NCBI RefSeq assembly: GCF_020531965.1
Contig: NZ_JAJAWH010000002.1
Coordinates: forward strand, 1 to 64,000
Direction of reading: 5' to 3'
Source of the DNA: Pseudorhizobium xiangyangii
Lineage (GTDB): Bacteria; Pseudomonadota; Alphaproteobacteria; Rhizobiales; Rhizobiaceae
DNA length: 64,000 bases
Shown: one piece after another, positions 25,880-34,127 of the stretch
How positions within the stretch are numbered: position 1 is the stretch's first letter
Layout: the number at the start of each line of letters is the position of its first letter
Program-made: the position numbers and the translations under genes
The notes under the pieces: model-generated
Databases searched by the model: none
What the model was told of the DNA's origin: nothing
Seen by the model: only the letters and a program-made list of their open reading frames with translations

Positions 25880-27615
25880 GCGTCATCCAAAACGTTCCTG
25901 GATTGCGTCGGTTTCCCGTCGGCCCTCTCTGGCTCGTTCTGCCGGCTGTTGCGCTGCTTGCCGTGTTTTTCCTTTTCCCGATGGGGCGGCTGTTCTTGCT
26001 CGGGGTACAGGACCCGGCGACGGGAGCGTTCACGGGCGAGCATTACTCCCGTGTTTTTGACACATCCGTCTATTGGCGCATCCTGGCTATCACCTTCCGC
26101 ATCGCCATCCTCACGGCGCTATTTTCGGTTCTGCTGGGTTACCCGCTGGCTTTGTGGCTTTCGCGGATGGATAGCCGCCGGCAAGCCCTGATTGCTCTTC
26201 TGGTGCTTCTGCCGTTCTGGACGTCATACCTGGTCAAGACCTTTGCCTGGATGATCCTTCTGGGAAATCGTGGCGTGCTGAACACCTTGTTCATGGACGT
26301 CGGATTAATCGAGCGTCCACTTCGGCTTATGTACAATGAGTTCGGTGTCATCATCGGCATGGTCCATGCGATGATGCCCCTGGCCGTCCTGACGATGCTT
26401 CCGGTGATGAACGGGATCGATCAACGGTTGGCGCTCGCGGCAGGTACCATGGGTGCCAGCAGGTCTCAGCGCTTCTGGCTGGTATACTTCCCTCTGTCGG
26501 TGCCCGGCGCAGCCGCGGCAGGACTGTTGGCCTTTGTAACATCGCTCGGGTTCTTCATTGTCCCGGCCTTCCTCGGCGGGCGTGGCCAGACCATGTTGGC
26601 GCAGGCGATCATCACCCAGGTTCAGGAACTGGTGAACTGGTCATTCGCTGCCGTCCTGGCGAGCCTGCTGGTCATCACGGCCTTGGCGTCCATCTGGGTC
26701 TACAACAAGCTCTTCGGCTTGTCGGTGATTTCCGGCGCGGAAAGCGATGATCTGCCCAAGCGCACGAGCCTTCTGCGAACGGGCGGGCAACGGCTGCTCC
26801 GTTTCATGGCTTGGGTGTCGGCGCCATTTGATCGTTTTCGCTCTCCCGACGGCATCACCAACAAGAAGGTCAGCATCTACCCGCTGCTGGCTCTGGCCTT
26901 CCTGGTAGCGCCGATCCTGGTCGTGTTCCCTATCGCCTTCACGTCATCCAACTCGCTGCAATTCCCGCCGCCGGGATATTCGCTGCGATGGTTCGAGCAA
27001 TATCTGACCTCACCTGTCTGGATCTCGGCCACACTGCGCTCGTTCGGCGTCGCGTTCGCCACGGCCTTTTTTGCAACGGTACTGGGTGGGCTGGCGGCAC
27101 TTGCCCTAGCGCGGTCGAAATCGCTCTGGAACGGCCCGATCTTTGCACTCATCCTCGCGCCGATGGTGGTTCCGCGAATAGTCATCGCGGTAGGTCTCTT
27201 CTACCTGATGGCGCAAATGGGGCTCGTCGCGACCGATGCCGGCCTGGTAATCGGCCACACGCTGCTGGCCATCCCCTATTGCTTCATCACCATCGGAGCC
27301 GTGCTGAAGAACTACGACTGGAGACTCAACCAGGCAGCAGAAACACTGGGCGCCGGGCGTTTCACCATCATGCGCCGCATTACGTTGCCTCTCCTGCGCG
27401 GCGGCGTGGTGTCTGCCGGACTGTTCGCCTTTGTCACGTCTTTTGACGAGCTGACCATCGCGATCTTCATTTCGGGCGGGCTCAAGACAACCCTGCCGAA
27501 GCAGATGTGGGACGACATGTTCCTGCAGCTCAATCCAACGCTCGCAGCAGTCTCCGTCGTGGTTCTGGCGATCGTGACTGTGATCCTGCTCGTCGCACAA
27601 AAAATACAAAAGTAG
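25876..27615 (+). CDS. Fused ABC transporter permease (PotB-PotC fusion)
   Basis: A 579-residue inner-membrane protein with two complete permease domains in one chain. The first (about 20-285) is PotB-like, with the coupling-loop region QRLALAAGTMGASRSQRFWL. A linker (about 290-335) follows. The second (about 335-575) is PotC-like, with RLNQAAETLGAGRFTIMRRI. About twelve helices are visible. Most spermidine/putrescine-type systems encode these as separate subunits. The reading frame is continuous with no sign of a sequencing frameshift. ATGA overlap with the ATPase gene implies coupled expression. Confidence 0.9.
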   Translation: MSVIQNVPGLRRFPVGPLWLVLPAVALLAVFFLFPMGRLFLLGVQDPATGAFTGEHYSRVFDTSVYWRILAITFRIAILTALFSVLLGYPLALWLSRMDSRRQALIALLVLLPFWTSYLVKTFAWMILLGNRGVLNTLFMDVGLIERPLRLMYNEFGVIIGMVHAMMPLAVLTMLPVMNGIDQRLALAAGTMGASRSQRFWLVYFPLSVPGAAAAGLLAFVTSLGFFIVPAFLGGRGQTMLAQAIITQVQELVNWSFAAVLASLLVITALASIWVYNKLFGLSVISGAESDDLPKRTSLLRTGGQRLLRFMAWVSAPFDRFRSPDGITNKKVSIYPLLALAFLVAPILVVFPIAFTSSNSLQFPPPGYSLRWFEQYLTSPVWISATLRSFGVAFATAFFATVLGGLAALALARSKSLWNGPIFALILAPMVVPRIVIAVGLFYLMAQMGLVATDAGLVIGHTLLAIPYCFITIGAVLKNYDWRLNQAAETLGAGRFTIMRRITLPLLRGGVVSAGLFAFVTSFDELTIAIFISGGLKTTLPKQMWDDMFLQLNPTLAAVSVVVLAIVTVILLVAQKIQK

Positions 27616-27668
27616 ATGTGGTCTTATCCGCCAACGGGTTAGCTCCAGAAATCAAGGTTATACTTCAC

Positions 27669-29204
27669 ATGCAGATCCGAGGATTAGCAACTCGCCTCCA
27701 AGAGCTTGGTGGCGCCTCACCGGAACGACTCTTTGCCCAGATCGGCGACAATCCACTAACGTTCGGCGAACTGGCCGGAGCGGCATCCGGCATAGCCGAG
27801 CGCTTGCACAGGCAGGGCCTGCGCAAGGGCGACCGGGTCGTCGTCATGATGGCCAACAGTGTGGCGTCGCTCGCGCTTATTTACGGGCTTCTGCGCGGCG
27901 GGATCGTGTGGGTGCCGGTCAATCCGGCGCTCGTTGGGGAGCCCCTTGCCCATGTCATCAGGACCACCGAGCCTGGCCTCATCATCTGCGATGCGGGCCT
28001 GGAGGCATCCATCGCCGATTGCGGTGAAGCGACGAATATTCCGCTCGAAGTCATCTCGGATCGCGGCCTGCCTTCGGCTGTCGCCGAGTTTGATGGGGCG
28101 TTCCCGCAGCCGCGTGATCTTGCAGCCATCATGTTTACCTCAGGCACGACCGGCCCGGCAAAGGGGGTGATGGTCAGCCATATGATGCTGGAGCTTGCCG
28201 CCGAGGCGGTGTCGCTTTGCGCAGATCTTGTGCCGGGCGACAATCTCTTCATGTGGGAGCCCTTCTACCATATCGGCGGCGCTCAGGTGTTGCTGGTTCC
28301 CCTGGTCAGGGATGTGCGGCTCACCATCGCGGATCGGTTCAGCGCCTCGAAGTTCTGGCGGCAGTTGGCGGAAACCGGGTGCACCCATATCCACCATCTC
28401 GGCGGCATCGTTCAGATCCTCCTGAAGCAGCCCGAGAACGAGTGGGAACGCGATCACAAGGTCCGCATAGCCTGGGGAGGCGGTTGCGCGCCGGAAGCTT
28501 GGCGTCCGTTCGAGGAACGCTTCGGCGTACAGATCCGTGAATGCTACGGCATGACGGAGTGCTCCAGCCTGACGACCTGGAACAATGAATGGGTGGTCGG
28601 TTCTGTCGGCCGACCGATGCCCTGGTTCGAGATCGACCTTGTCGACGAGGCCGGCCGGGTTCTTGGCTTCGGGGAAGGCCGGGGCGAGATCGTGGTTCGA
28701 ACCTCGCTGCCGGGTGCCGTCACGGAAGGGTATTATCGCAATCCTGAGGCGACCAAGAAGGCGATACGGCCATCCGGGTTCCATACGGGAGATCTGGGTT
28801 CCTGGAACGACGACGGCATGCTCTTTTTCCATGGACGGATGACCGATTCCGTGCGGTGCAAGGGCGAGAACGTCTCTGCGTTTGAAGTCGAGAGCGTGGC
28901 CGGCAGGCATCCCGATGTGCTGGACGCGGCCATGGTTGGGGTTCCGGCAGAGATCGGCGAGCACGACATTCAGCTCTTTATCCAGCCGCGGGCAGGGACC
29001 AACCCGGACCCGGCGATGATCTGGGCATGGATGGCCGAACGTCTCGCTCCGCATCAACGCCCACGGTACATCGCCCTGATGGCGGACTTTCCCCGCACTC
29101 CCAGCCAACGGATCCAAAAACACCTGCTTCCCAAGGAGCCGGCCGGACGTTGGGAAGCTCCGTCGAACCGCAAGAGCACTGTAAACGAGGAAGCTGCACA
29201 ATGA
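27669..29204 (+). CDS. Acyl-CoA synthetase (AMP-dependent ligase, CaiC-like)
   Basis: A 511-residue ANL-superfamily enzyme that activates a carboxylic acid to acyl-AMP and then acyl-CoA. The P-loop MFTSGTTGPAKGVMVSH is at about 155-171. The A5 motif RECYGMTECSSLT and the hinge HTGDLGSWNDDGMLFFHGRM are present, and the C-terminal catalytic lysine falls in SQRIQKHLL near 485. The closest general resemblance is to carnitine/crotonobetaine-CoA ligases. Start MQIRGL is 53 bp after the permease stop. Its TGA overlaps the next ATG, so the two are coupled. With the hydratase it implies a CoA-ester pathway. Confidence 0.92.
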   Translation: MQIRGLATRLQELGGASPERLFAQIGDNPLTFGELAGAASGIAERLHRQGLRKGDRVVVMMANSVASLALIYGLLRGGIVWVPVNPALVGEPLAHVIRTTEPGLIICDAGLEASIADCGEATNIPLEVISDRGLPSAVAEFDGAFPQPRDLAAIMFTSGTTGPAKGVMVSHMMLELAAEAVSLCADLVPGDNLFMWEPFYHIGGAQVLLVPLVRDVRLTIADRFSASKFWRQLAETGCTHIHHLGGIVQILLKQPENEWERDHKVRIAWGGGCAPEAWRPFEERFGVQIRECYGMTECSSLTTWNNEWVVGSVGRPMPWFEIDLVDEAGRVLGFGEGRGEIVVRTSLPGAVTEGYYRNPEATKKAIRPSGFHTGDLGSWNDDGMLFFHGRMTDSVRCKGENVSAFEVESVAGRHPDVLDAAMVGVPAEIGEHDIQLFIQPRAGTNPDPAMIWAWMAERLAPHQRPRYIALMADFPRTPSQRIQKHLLPKEPAGRWEAPSNRKSTVNEEAAQ

Positions 29205-30289
29205 GCTGCGATGTTTTGATCACCGGTACGGGAATGTTTGCGGGACGGATCGCGCTGGATATCGCGGCCACCGCAAAGGAGCCGGTGAATGTCGTATTGT
29301 CGGGCCGCAACCGAATGAGGCTCGACTGGCTGCGCACGGCCGGAAATGCCCGTGCAGCCATGTTCGGCACACCAGCGCGCTTCACCACCCAGGCGATGGA
29401 TCTGCTTGAACCGGGCGCAAGCGAGATTCTGGTTCGTGAGCACAAGCCAAGATTGGTGGTGCAGGCAGCATCAATTCAGACCTCGACGGTGATTTCGGAT
29501 GGAGGTTCGGCCTGGACCGATCTCGTGGCTGAAGGCGGACTAAGCGCCACGGCGGTGTTTCAGGCGCTGATTTCAGCGCGGATGGCAGCTGCAATCAGCG
29601 ATATTACTCCTGACACCAGACTGATCAACTGCTCCTTCCCGGATGTCGTAAACGGCATGCTTGTGGCGTTGGGACACAAGGTGTTGTGCGGTACAGGCAA
29701 CGTTGCGATCCTGTCCAACGTCTTCGCTGGCGCGCGCGAAAACCTGCCGGAAGGCAAGCTTCGTGTTCTGGCCCACTATCAATGCCTTGCTCCCTGGCGG
29801 TTGCCACCCGAACAACGTGCCGGTGCACCGGCGCCACGTATCTTTGTCGGCGACGAGGAAATCACAGATCCTTTCGAGGCGTTCCGTCATTGCCAGCTGA
29901 CTCCCGAACCGGCGATCGAGATCTCGGGTGCCTCCGGCGTCACGCTGATGCTGGCGCTGATTGCGGGCCAGGTATGGGAGGGGCACGTGCCTGGCCCCAA
30001 CGGTCTGCCGGGCGGCTATCCGGTACGGCTGGAAAACTCGGAGCTGACACTCGATCTGCCGAAGGGCGTCGCCCGGGCTGAGGCCGTCGCATGGAACCAG
30101 GCGTTCGAGGAGCGAAAGGGCCTGACGGTTGACGGCAGTGCCGTGCGTTATCATGGCAGGCTTCGTGAACTCCTGGCGGAAGCCGGCTCAGCGCACGCGG
30201 ACGGGTTCGAACTTGCTGGTCTCGAGAGCGTCTGCAAGGATCTGATCACCTTACGCGACCATCTGATGTCCCTTCCATCCAAACGCTAG
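29201..30289 (+). CDS. Uncharacterised NAD(P)-binding dehydrogenase-like protein
   Basis: A 362-residue protein with a Rossmann-type N-terminus (VLITGTGMFAGRIALDIAAT, then VVLSGRNRMRLDWL) as in saccharopine- or homoserine-dehydrogenase-like proteins. The rest matches no family I recognise. Conserved-looking segments include PDVVNGMLVALGHKVLCGTG and VRLENSELTLDLPKGV. It overlaps the CoA-ligase gene by 4 bp and precedes a DadA-like oxidase, so it acts in the same pathway. A substrate-specific reductase or dehydrogenase is the best guess. There is no signal peptide. Confidence 0.6.
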   Translation: MSCDVLITGTGMFAGRIALDIAATAKEPVNVVLSGRNRMRLDWLRTAGNARAAMFGTPARFTTQAMDLLEPGASEILVREHKPRLVVQAASIQTSTVISDGGSAWTDLVAEGGLSATAVFQALISARMAAAISDITPDTRLINCSFPDVVNGMLVALGHKVLCGTGNVAILSNVFAGARENLPEGKLRVLAHYQCLAPWRLPPEQRAGAPAPRIFVGDEEITDPFEAFRHCQLTPEPAIEISGASGVTLMLALIAGQVWEGHVPGPNGLPGGYPVRLENSELTLDLPKGVARAEAVAWNQAFEERKGLTVDGSAVRYHGRLRELLAEAGSAHADGFELAGLESVCKDLITLRDHLMSLPSKR

Positions 30290-30307
30290 TCAGGCCTGCG
30301 GGGAGGG

Positions 30308-31606
30308 ATGATGGAACACGCAGCTCAAGGAACATGCCCGTCATCGGTCGCGATAATCGGCGGCGGAATCGTTGGCTTGTTCACTGCCTTGGAGCTGCTG
30401 GAGAGGGGTTACAACGTCAGCCTCATTGAGCCGGACTTGCCCGGGGGACGACAGGCCGCATCGTATGGCAACGGCACCTGGGTGAGCGAAGGCGCGATCA
30501 TTCCCATCTCGCTGCCTGGAATGTGGAGGGCGGTCCCGGGTTTCCTTCTGGATCCCATGGGACCGTTCGTCCTTCAGTGGAGGTACCTTCCTTGGCTCCT
30601 CCCATGGCTTGTCCGGTTCCTGGCCGCAGGCAGGAGCTGGTCGCGTGTGGAGAGAGACATTCCCGCTCGGGCGGCCTTGTTGACGGGGGCGGTGGCTCGT
30701 TATGAGGCGTGCGCGGCTGAAGCGGGTATATCCCAACTGATGGGCGCGCGGGGCGTCATGTATGTCTACCGCAGCCATGCGGACCTTGAAGCCGATCGCC
30801 CGGCCTGGGACCTGCGATCGAAGTACGGCATTGAATACGAAGTCAGGGAAGGCGAGAGTTTGCGGTCGCTCGTGCCGGATCTCTCGGCTGAGTACATTCT
30901 GGGCATCCGCATACTTCCTGCGGTATCTCTGCGTGATCCCGGCAAATTTTGCGCGGGTCTCGCCAAGCTGTTCGAGGATCGTGGAGGCAGGGTTTTCAAG
31001 GCCCTGGCGACAGGATTTGATTTGAGTGGTGGAAAGCTCAGGGCCGTGCAGACCAGTCAGGGGCCGATAGCATGTGATTATGCCGTCATCGCCGCCGGCA
31101 TCGGATCGGGGAAGCTCGCGCGCATGGTCGGCGATCTCGTGCCGCTGATCGCGGAACGCGGGTATCACGTCGAGGTCTTGGACTGCCCCATACGCCTCCA
31201 GACCGGCCTGATGCCCGCGGACGGCAAGATGGCCGTGTCGAGTACCCTGACCGGGCTTCGCCTGGCTGGACAGGTTGAACTGGCGAAGCCAACGACACCG
31301 CCAGATTGGCGCAGGGCACGGATACAGCTAAAGCATGCGCGAAGGATGTTTCCCCAGATAGCCGACATCATCGACAACGGACCGCATGATGTGTGGATGG
31401 GAAACCGGCCGTCAACTCCGGACTGCCTGCCGGTGATCGGGCGCTCCTCCGGCTGCCCGGATGTTTTCCATGCATTCGGTCACGGCCATACGGGGATGGT
31501 GATGGCGCCCGGTACCGCATCGCTGGTCGCTGATCTCATCGCCGGATCGACGCCCTCAGTTGACCCGACACCTTATTCCCCTCGGAGGTTTCGTTTTTCT
31601 CGCTGA
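30308..31606 (+). CDS. DadA-like FAD-dependent D-amino-acid dehydrogenase/oxidase
   Basis: A 432-residue DAO-family flavoenzyme: SVAIIGGGIVGLFTALELLE at about 13-32 binds FAD, and the family ending MGNRPSTPDCLPVIGRSS with HAFGHGHTGMVMAPGT is intact (about 362-398). DadA-type enzymes oxidise D- or N-substituted amino acids and pass electrons to the respiratory chain. It is the last gene of the operon, 18 bp after the dehydrogenase-like gene. Its presence beside a CoA ligase and a binding-protein importer suggests an amine-containing substrate. Confidence 0.88.
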   Translation: MMEHAAQGTCPSSVAIIGGGIVGLFTALELLERGYNVSLIEPDLPGGRQAASYGNGTWVSEGAIIPISLPGMWRAVPGFLLDPMGPFVLQWRYLPWLLPWLVRFLAAGRSWSRVERDIPARAALLTGAVARYEACAAEAGISQLMGARGVMYVYRSHADLEADRPAWDLRSKYGIEYEVREGESLRSLVPDLSAEYILGIRILPAVSLRDPGKFCAGLAKLFEDRGGRVFKALATGFDLSGGKLRAVQTSQGPIACDYAVIAAGIGSGKLARMVGDLVPLIAERGYHVEVLDCPIRLQTGLMPADGKMAVSSTLTGLRLAGQVELAKPTTPPDWRRARIQLKHARRMFPQIADIIDNGPHDVWMGNRPSTPDCLPVIGRSSGCPDVFHAFGHGHTGMVMAPGTASLVADLIAGSTPSVDPTPYSPRRFRFSR

Positions 31607-31690
31607 TTCCGTTCGTACGTCGGTTGTCAGCAACGACAAGGACGACGAGGGACATCGGTACCGGCCCAACACCAGGACGGGACCGGTCCG

Positions 31691-32470
31691 CTAATATCGT
31701 GTCGTAGCAACCTTGAGCGTTCCCGAAGCTTCCATCGCCTGCGCGATGTTGGGCGGCGGCGGCGAATTCGATACGAGACGGTCTACGCGATCCCAACCGG
31801 CTACCTCGAAAATACCCCGCTTGTTGAATTTGGAGGCGTCCGCCAGCACCGTGACGCTCTCAACGCGCTCTATGATGGCGCGGGCAATCTGGGTTTCAGC
31901 CTCGTCAAAATCGAACAGGCCTGTGCTGTCAATCGCGCCCACGGTCAGAAACGCATGCCGGGCTCGGATCCGTGCGATCTGCTCGACCGCCAGCGAGCCG
32001 ACCGTTTCCGATGCATCGAGGCTGAATGCGCCGCCGATCAGAAAGACCTTGTTATCGCTTCCGGCTGCCACGATCGAGGCAATACGGGTGCTGTTGGTGA
32101 TCACCGTCAGACCCGACAAGCCGGCGATTGCTTCGGCAAACAGGAGCGTGGTGGTTCCGGTGTCTATGAAGAGGCTGTCGCCTGGGGACAGAAGGCTTGC
32201 GGCCGCCTTGGCGATCTGCCGCTTCGCGGCCAGGTTCTCGGCCATCCGCGCGGCGAACGGGCCTTCTCCTCCGAGTTCGGTGGCGGCGATCGAGCGAAGC
32301 TTGGCGCCTCCGTGGAATTTCTGCAGCCGGCCCTGATCGTCCAGCCCCACGAGGTCACGACGAATAGTCTCCTTTGACACCTGCAAGTCATCGGCCAGTC
32401 TATCAACACTCATCTCACCATGGCGCGTAACAAGCCTGATGATTTCCTCGTGACGCTCATGCGGACGCAA
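31691..32470 (-). CDS. DeoR/GlpR-family transcriptional regulator
   Basis: A 259-residue repressor-type protein with an N-terminal DeoR HTH (about 4-58: RHEEIIRLVTRHGEMSVDRL, then VSKETIRRDLVGLDDQGRL) and a C-terminal sugar-phosphate-sensing DeoRC domain. The domain has the phosphate-binding stretches FIDTGTTTLLFAEAI and LTVGAIDSTGLFDFDEAETQ. It is divergent from the GlpA-like operon with 247 bp between, so it is the likely local regulator. A phosphorylated polyol made by the FGGY kinase is the expected ligand. Confidence 0.92.
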   Translation of the reverse strand: MRPHERHEEIIRLVTRHGEMSVDRLADDLQVSKETIRRDLVGLDDQGRLQKFHGGAKLRSIAATELGGEGPFAARMAENLAAKRQIAKAAASLLSPGDSLFIDTGTTTLLFAEAIAGLSGLTVITNSTRIASIVAAGSDNKVFLIGGAFSLDASETVGSLAVEQIARIRARHAFLTVGAIDSTGLFDFDEAETQIARAIIERVESVTVLADASKFNKRGIFEVAGWDRVDRLVSNSPPPPNIAQAMEASGTLKVATTRY

Positions 32471-32675
32471 TTCTGACCCTCTTCATTCCGGCCTGTTCAA
32501 TGTGCAACAAGATGCCCGAGTGGGCAATGATTCACCAAATTATCCAGCATATAGCGATCGTGTGGGCACGTCACAAACAAGGGACGACGCAAAACTGCGT
32601 GGAATTTTGCGACTGACCACAACTCTTGTTGGCTTTTGGCAAATTCCGGCTTTACAGGCGGGTAATCTACTTGTT

Positions 32676-32704
32676 ACCGTTCGGGCATAAATCGCCCGAA
32701 CGGT
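32676..32704. promoter_or_regulatory. Perfect 11-bp inverted repeat before the GlpA-like gene
   Basis: Arms ACCGTTCGGGC (32676-32686) and GCCCGAACGGT (32694-32704) with a 7-nt A/T-rich centre, ending just before the AGGAA ribosome site. The TTCG/CGAA cores match the half-sites typical of DeoR/GlpR repressors. As RNA it would be a strong stem that could also limit ribosome access. Confidence 0.65.
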
Positions 32705-32717
32705 AGGAAATGATGTT

Positions 32718-34127
32718 GTGAGCATGCAACAACCGCATCCCCGAAACGACATCTTTGACGTCGCGATCATTGGCGCGGGCGTCGTGGGATGCGCGGTCGC
32801 ACGGCGGTTTGCCCTGGCGGGTGCCAAGGTGGTCTTGCTCGAAAAGGGATCGGACATTCTTTCAGGCGCCTCCAAGGCGAATAGTGCCATCCTCCATACA
32901 GGTTTCGATGCGCCCAAAGGCAGTCTTGAGCTTGCATTGGTTCAGGCAGGCAGACGGGAATACCTCGACATCCATGCGGGCATGAACCTCCCTCTGGTCG
33001 AGACCGGAGCGCTCGTCTGCGCATGGACGCAAGACGAGGCGGCCAGGCTTGAAGCGATCGCGGAGCAGGGGCGCGAAAACGGCGTAACCAGCGTTCGTTT
33101 GGTAACCCCAACCGAGGCACTCTCGATAGAACCCGGCCTGTCTGACGGGCTTGTTGCGGCACTGCATGTCCCGGACGAGCATGTGATTGACCCCTGGTCG
33201 GCGCCGCTGGGATATGTGAATCAGGCCATAGCCTTAGGGGCCGTTGTTCTCAGGCAGTGTGAAGTCCGCGCCGGGTCCTTCGACGGTGAGTGGCGGCTCG
33301 AGACGAGCAAGGGCGATCTGCGGACAAAGTTCGTGATCAACGCGGCGGGTCTGTTCGGAGACTACGTGGACACCCGCCTTGGCTTTGAGCCCGAGTTTCA
33401 GATCAAGCCCCGCAAAGGGCAGTTTATCGTCCTCGACAAGGCGGCGTCGCGGCAGCTCAAAACAATCATCCTCCCCGTTCCGAACGAGATCACGAAAGGT
33501 GTGGTCGTCTGTCCTACGGCCTTCGGAAACATTCTCGTCGGACCGACCGCCGAAGAGCAGGACGACCGAAACCGGGCAACCGTTGAACACGATACGTTGG
33601 AGGGACTGGTCGCGCAGGGGGTGAAGCTCGTGCCGGGGCTGGCCCACATCCCTGTGACTGCCGTCTACGCCGGCCTTCGCCCGGCTTCGGACAAGAAGGA
33701 ATATCGTGTCATCGCTCGTCCCGAGCTCAATGCCATTACCTTGGGCGGAATTCGATCGACAGGACTGAGCTCGGCTCTTGGCCTGGCGCAACACGCGTTG
33801 AAGCTCCACGGCGGCTCCGAGCGAGGCGAGTTTGCCCCCAGGGCGGCTCCCGACGTTCGCATGCCGAACCTCGCCGAGTCGAGAATGCGTGACTGGCAGG
33901 CCGAGGGGCATGGAGAGATCGTCTGTCACTGCGAGATGGTGACGAAACGGGAGATCGAAGCCGCGCTGAACAGCGCTCTTCCTCCGGGTGACTTCGGCGG
34001 TCTGCGCCGCCGCACCCGCGCCGGCATGGGGCGGTGCCAGGGGTTCTATTGCAACTCTCGCTTGGCCGAAATGAGCAGCGGTTGCCTTGCCAACCCGCTG
34101 GCTATCGAACAGGAGGGCGGCAAATGA
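32718..34127 (+). CDS. GlpA-like FAD oxidoreductase with C-terminal BFD [2Fe-2S] domain
   Basis: A 469-residue protein starting at GTG, with AGGAA upstream. It has an N-terminal DAO domain (FDVAIIGAGVVGCAVARRFA at about 13-32, SGASKANSAILHTGFDAPKG) as in glycerol-3-phosphate dehydrogenases. The C-terminal BFD-like domain has cysteines in VCHCEMVTKREIE and GMGRCQGFYC (about 400-445). It resembles the GlpA subunit of the anaerobic GlpABC enzyme and clostridial homologues that pair with a second flavoprotein. It overlaps the next gene by 4 bp. Oxidation of a polyol phosphate is likely; glycerol-3-phosphate itself is not proven. Confidence 0.85.
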   Translation: MSMQQPHPRNDIFDVAIIGAGVVGCAVARRFALAGAKVVLLEKGSDILSGASKANSAILHTGFDAPKGSLELALVQAGRREYLDIHAGMNLPLVETGALVCAWTQDEAARLEAIAEQGRENGVTSVRLVTPTEALSIEPGLSDGLVAALHVPDEHVIDPWSAPLGYVNQAIALGAVVLRQCEVRAGSFDGEWRLETSKGDLRTKFVINAAGLFGDYVDTRLGFEPEFQIKPRKGQFIVLDKAASRQLKTIILPVPNEITKGVVVCPTAFGNILVGPTAEEQDDRNRATVEHDTLEGLVAQGVKLVPGLAHIPVTAVYAGLRPASDKKEYRVIARPELNAITLGGIRSTGLSSALGLAQHALKLHGGSERGEFAPRAAPDVRMPNLAESRMRDWQAEGHGEIVCHCEMVTKREIEAALNSALPPGDFGGLRRRTRAGMGRCQGFYCNSRLAEMSSGCLANPLAIEQEGGK

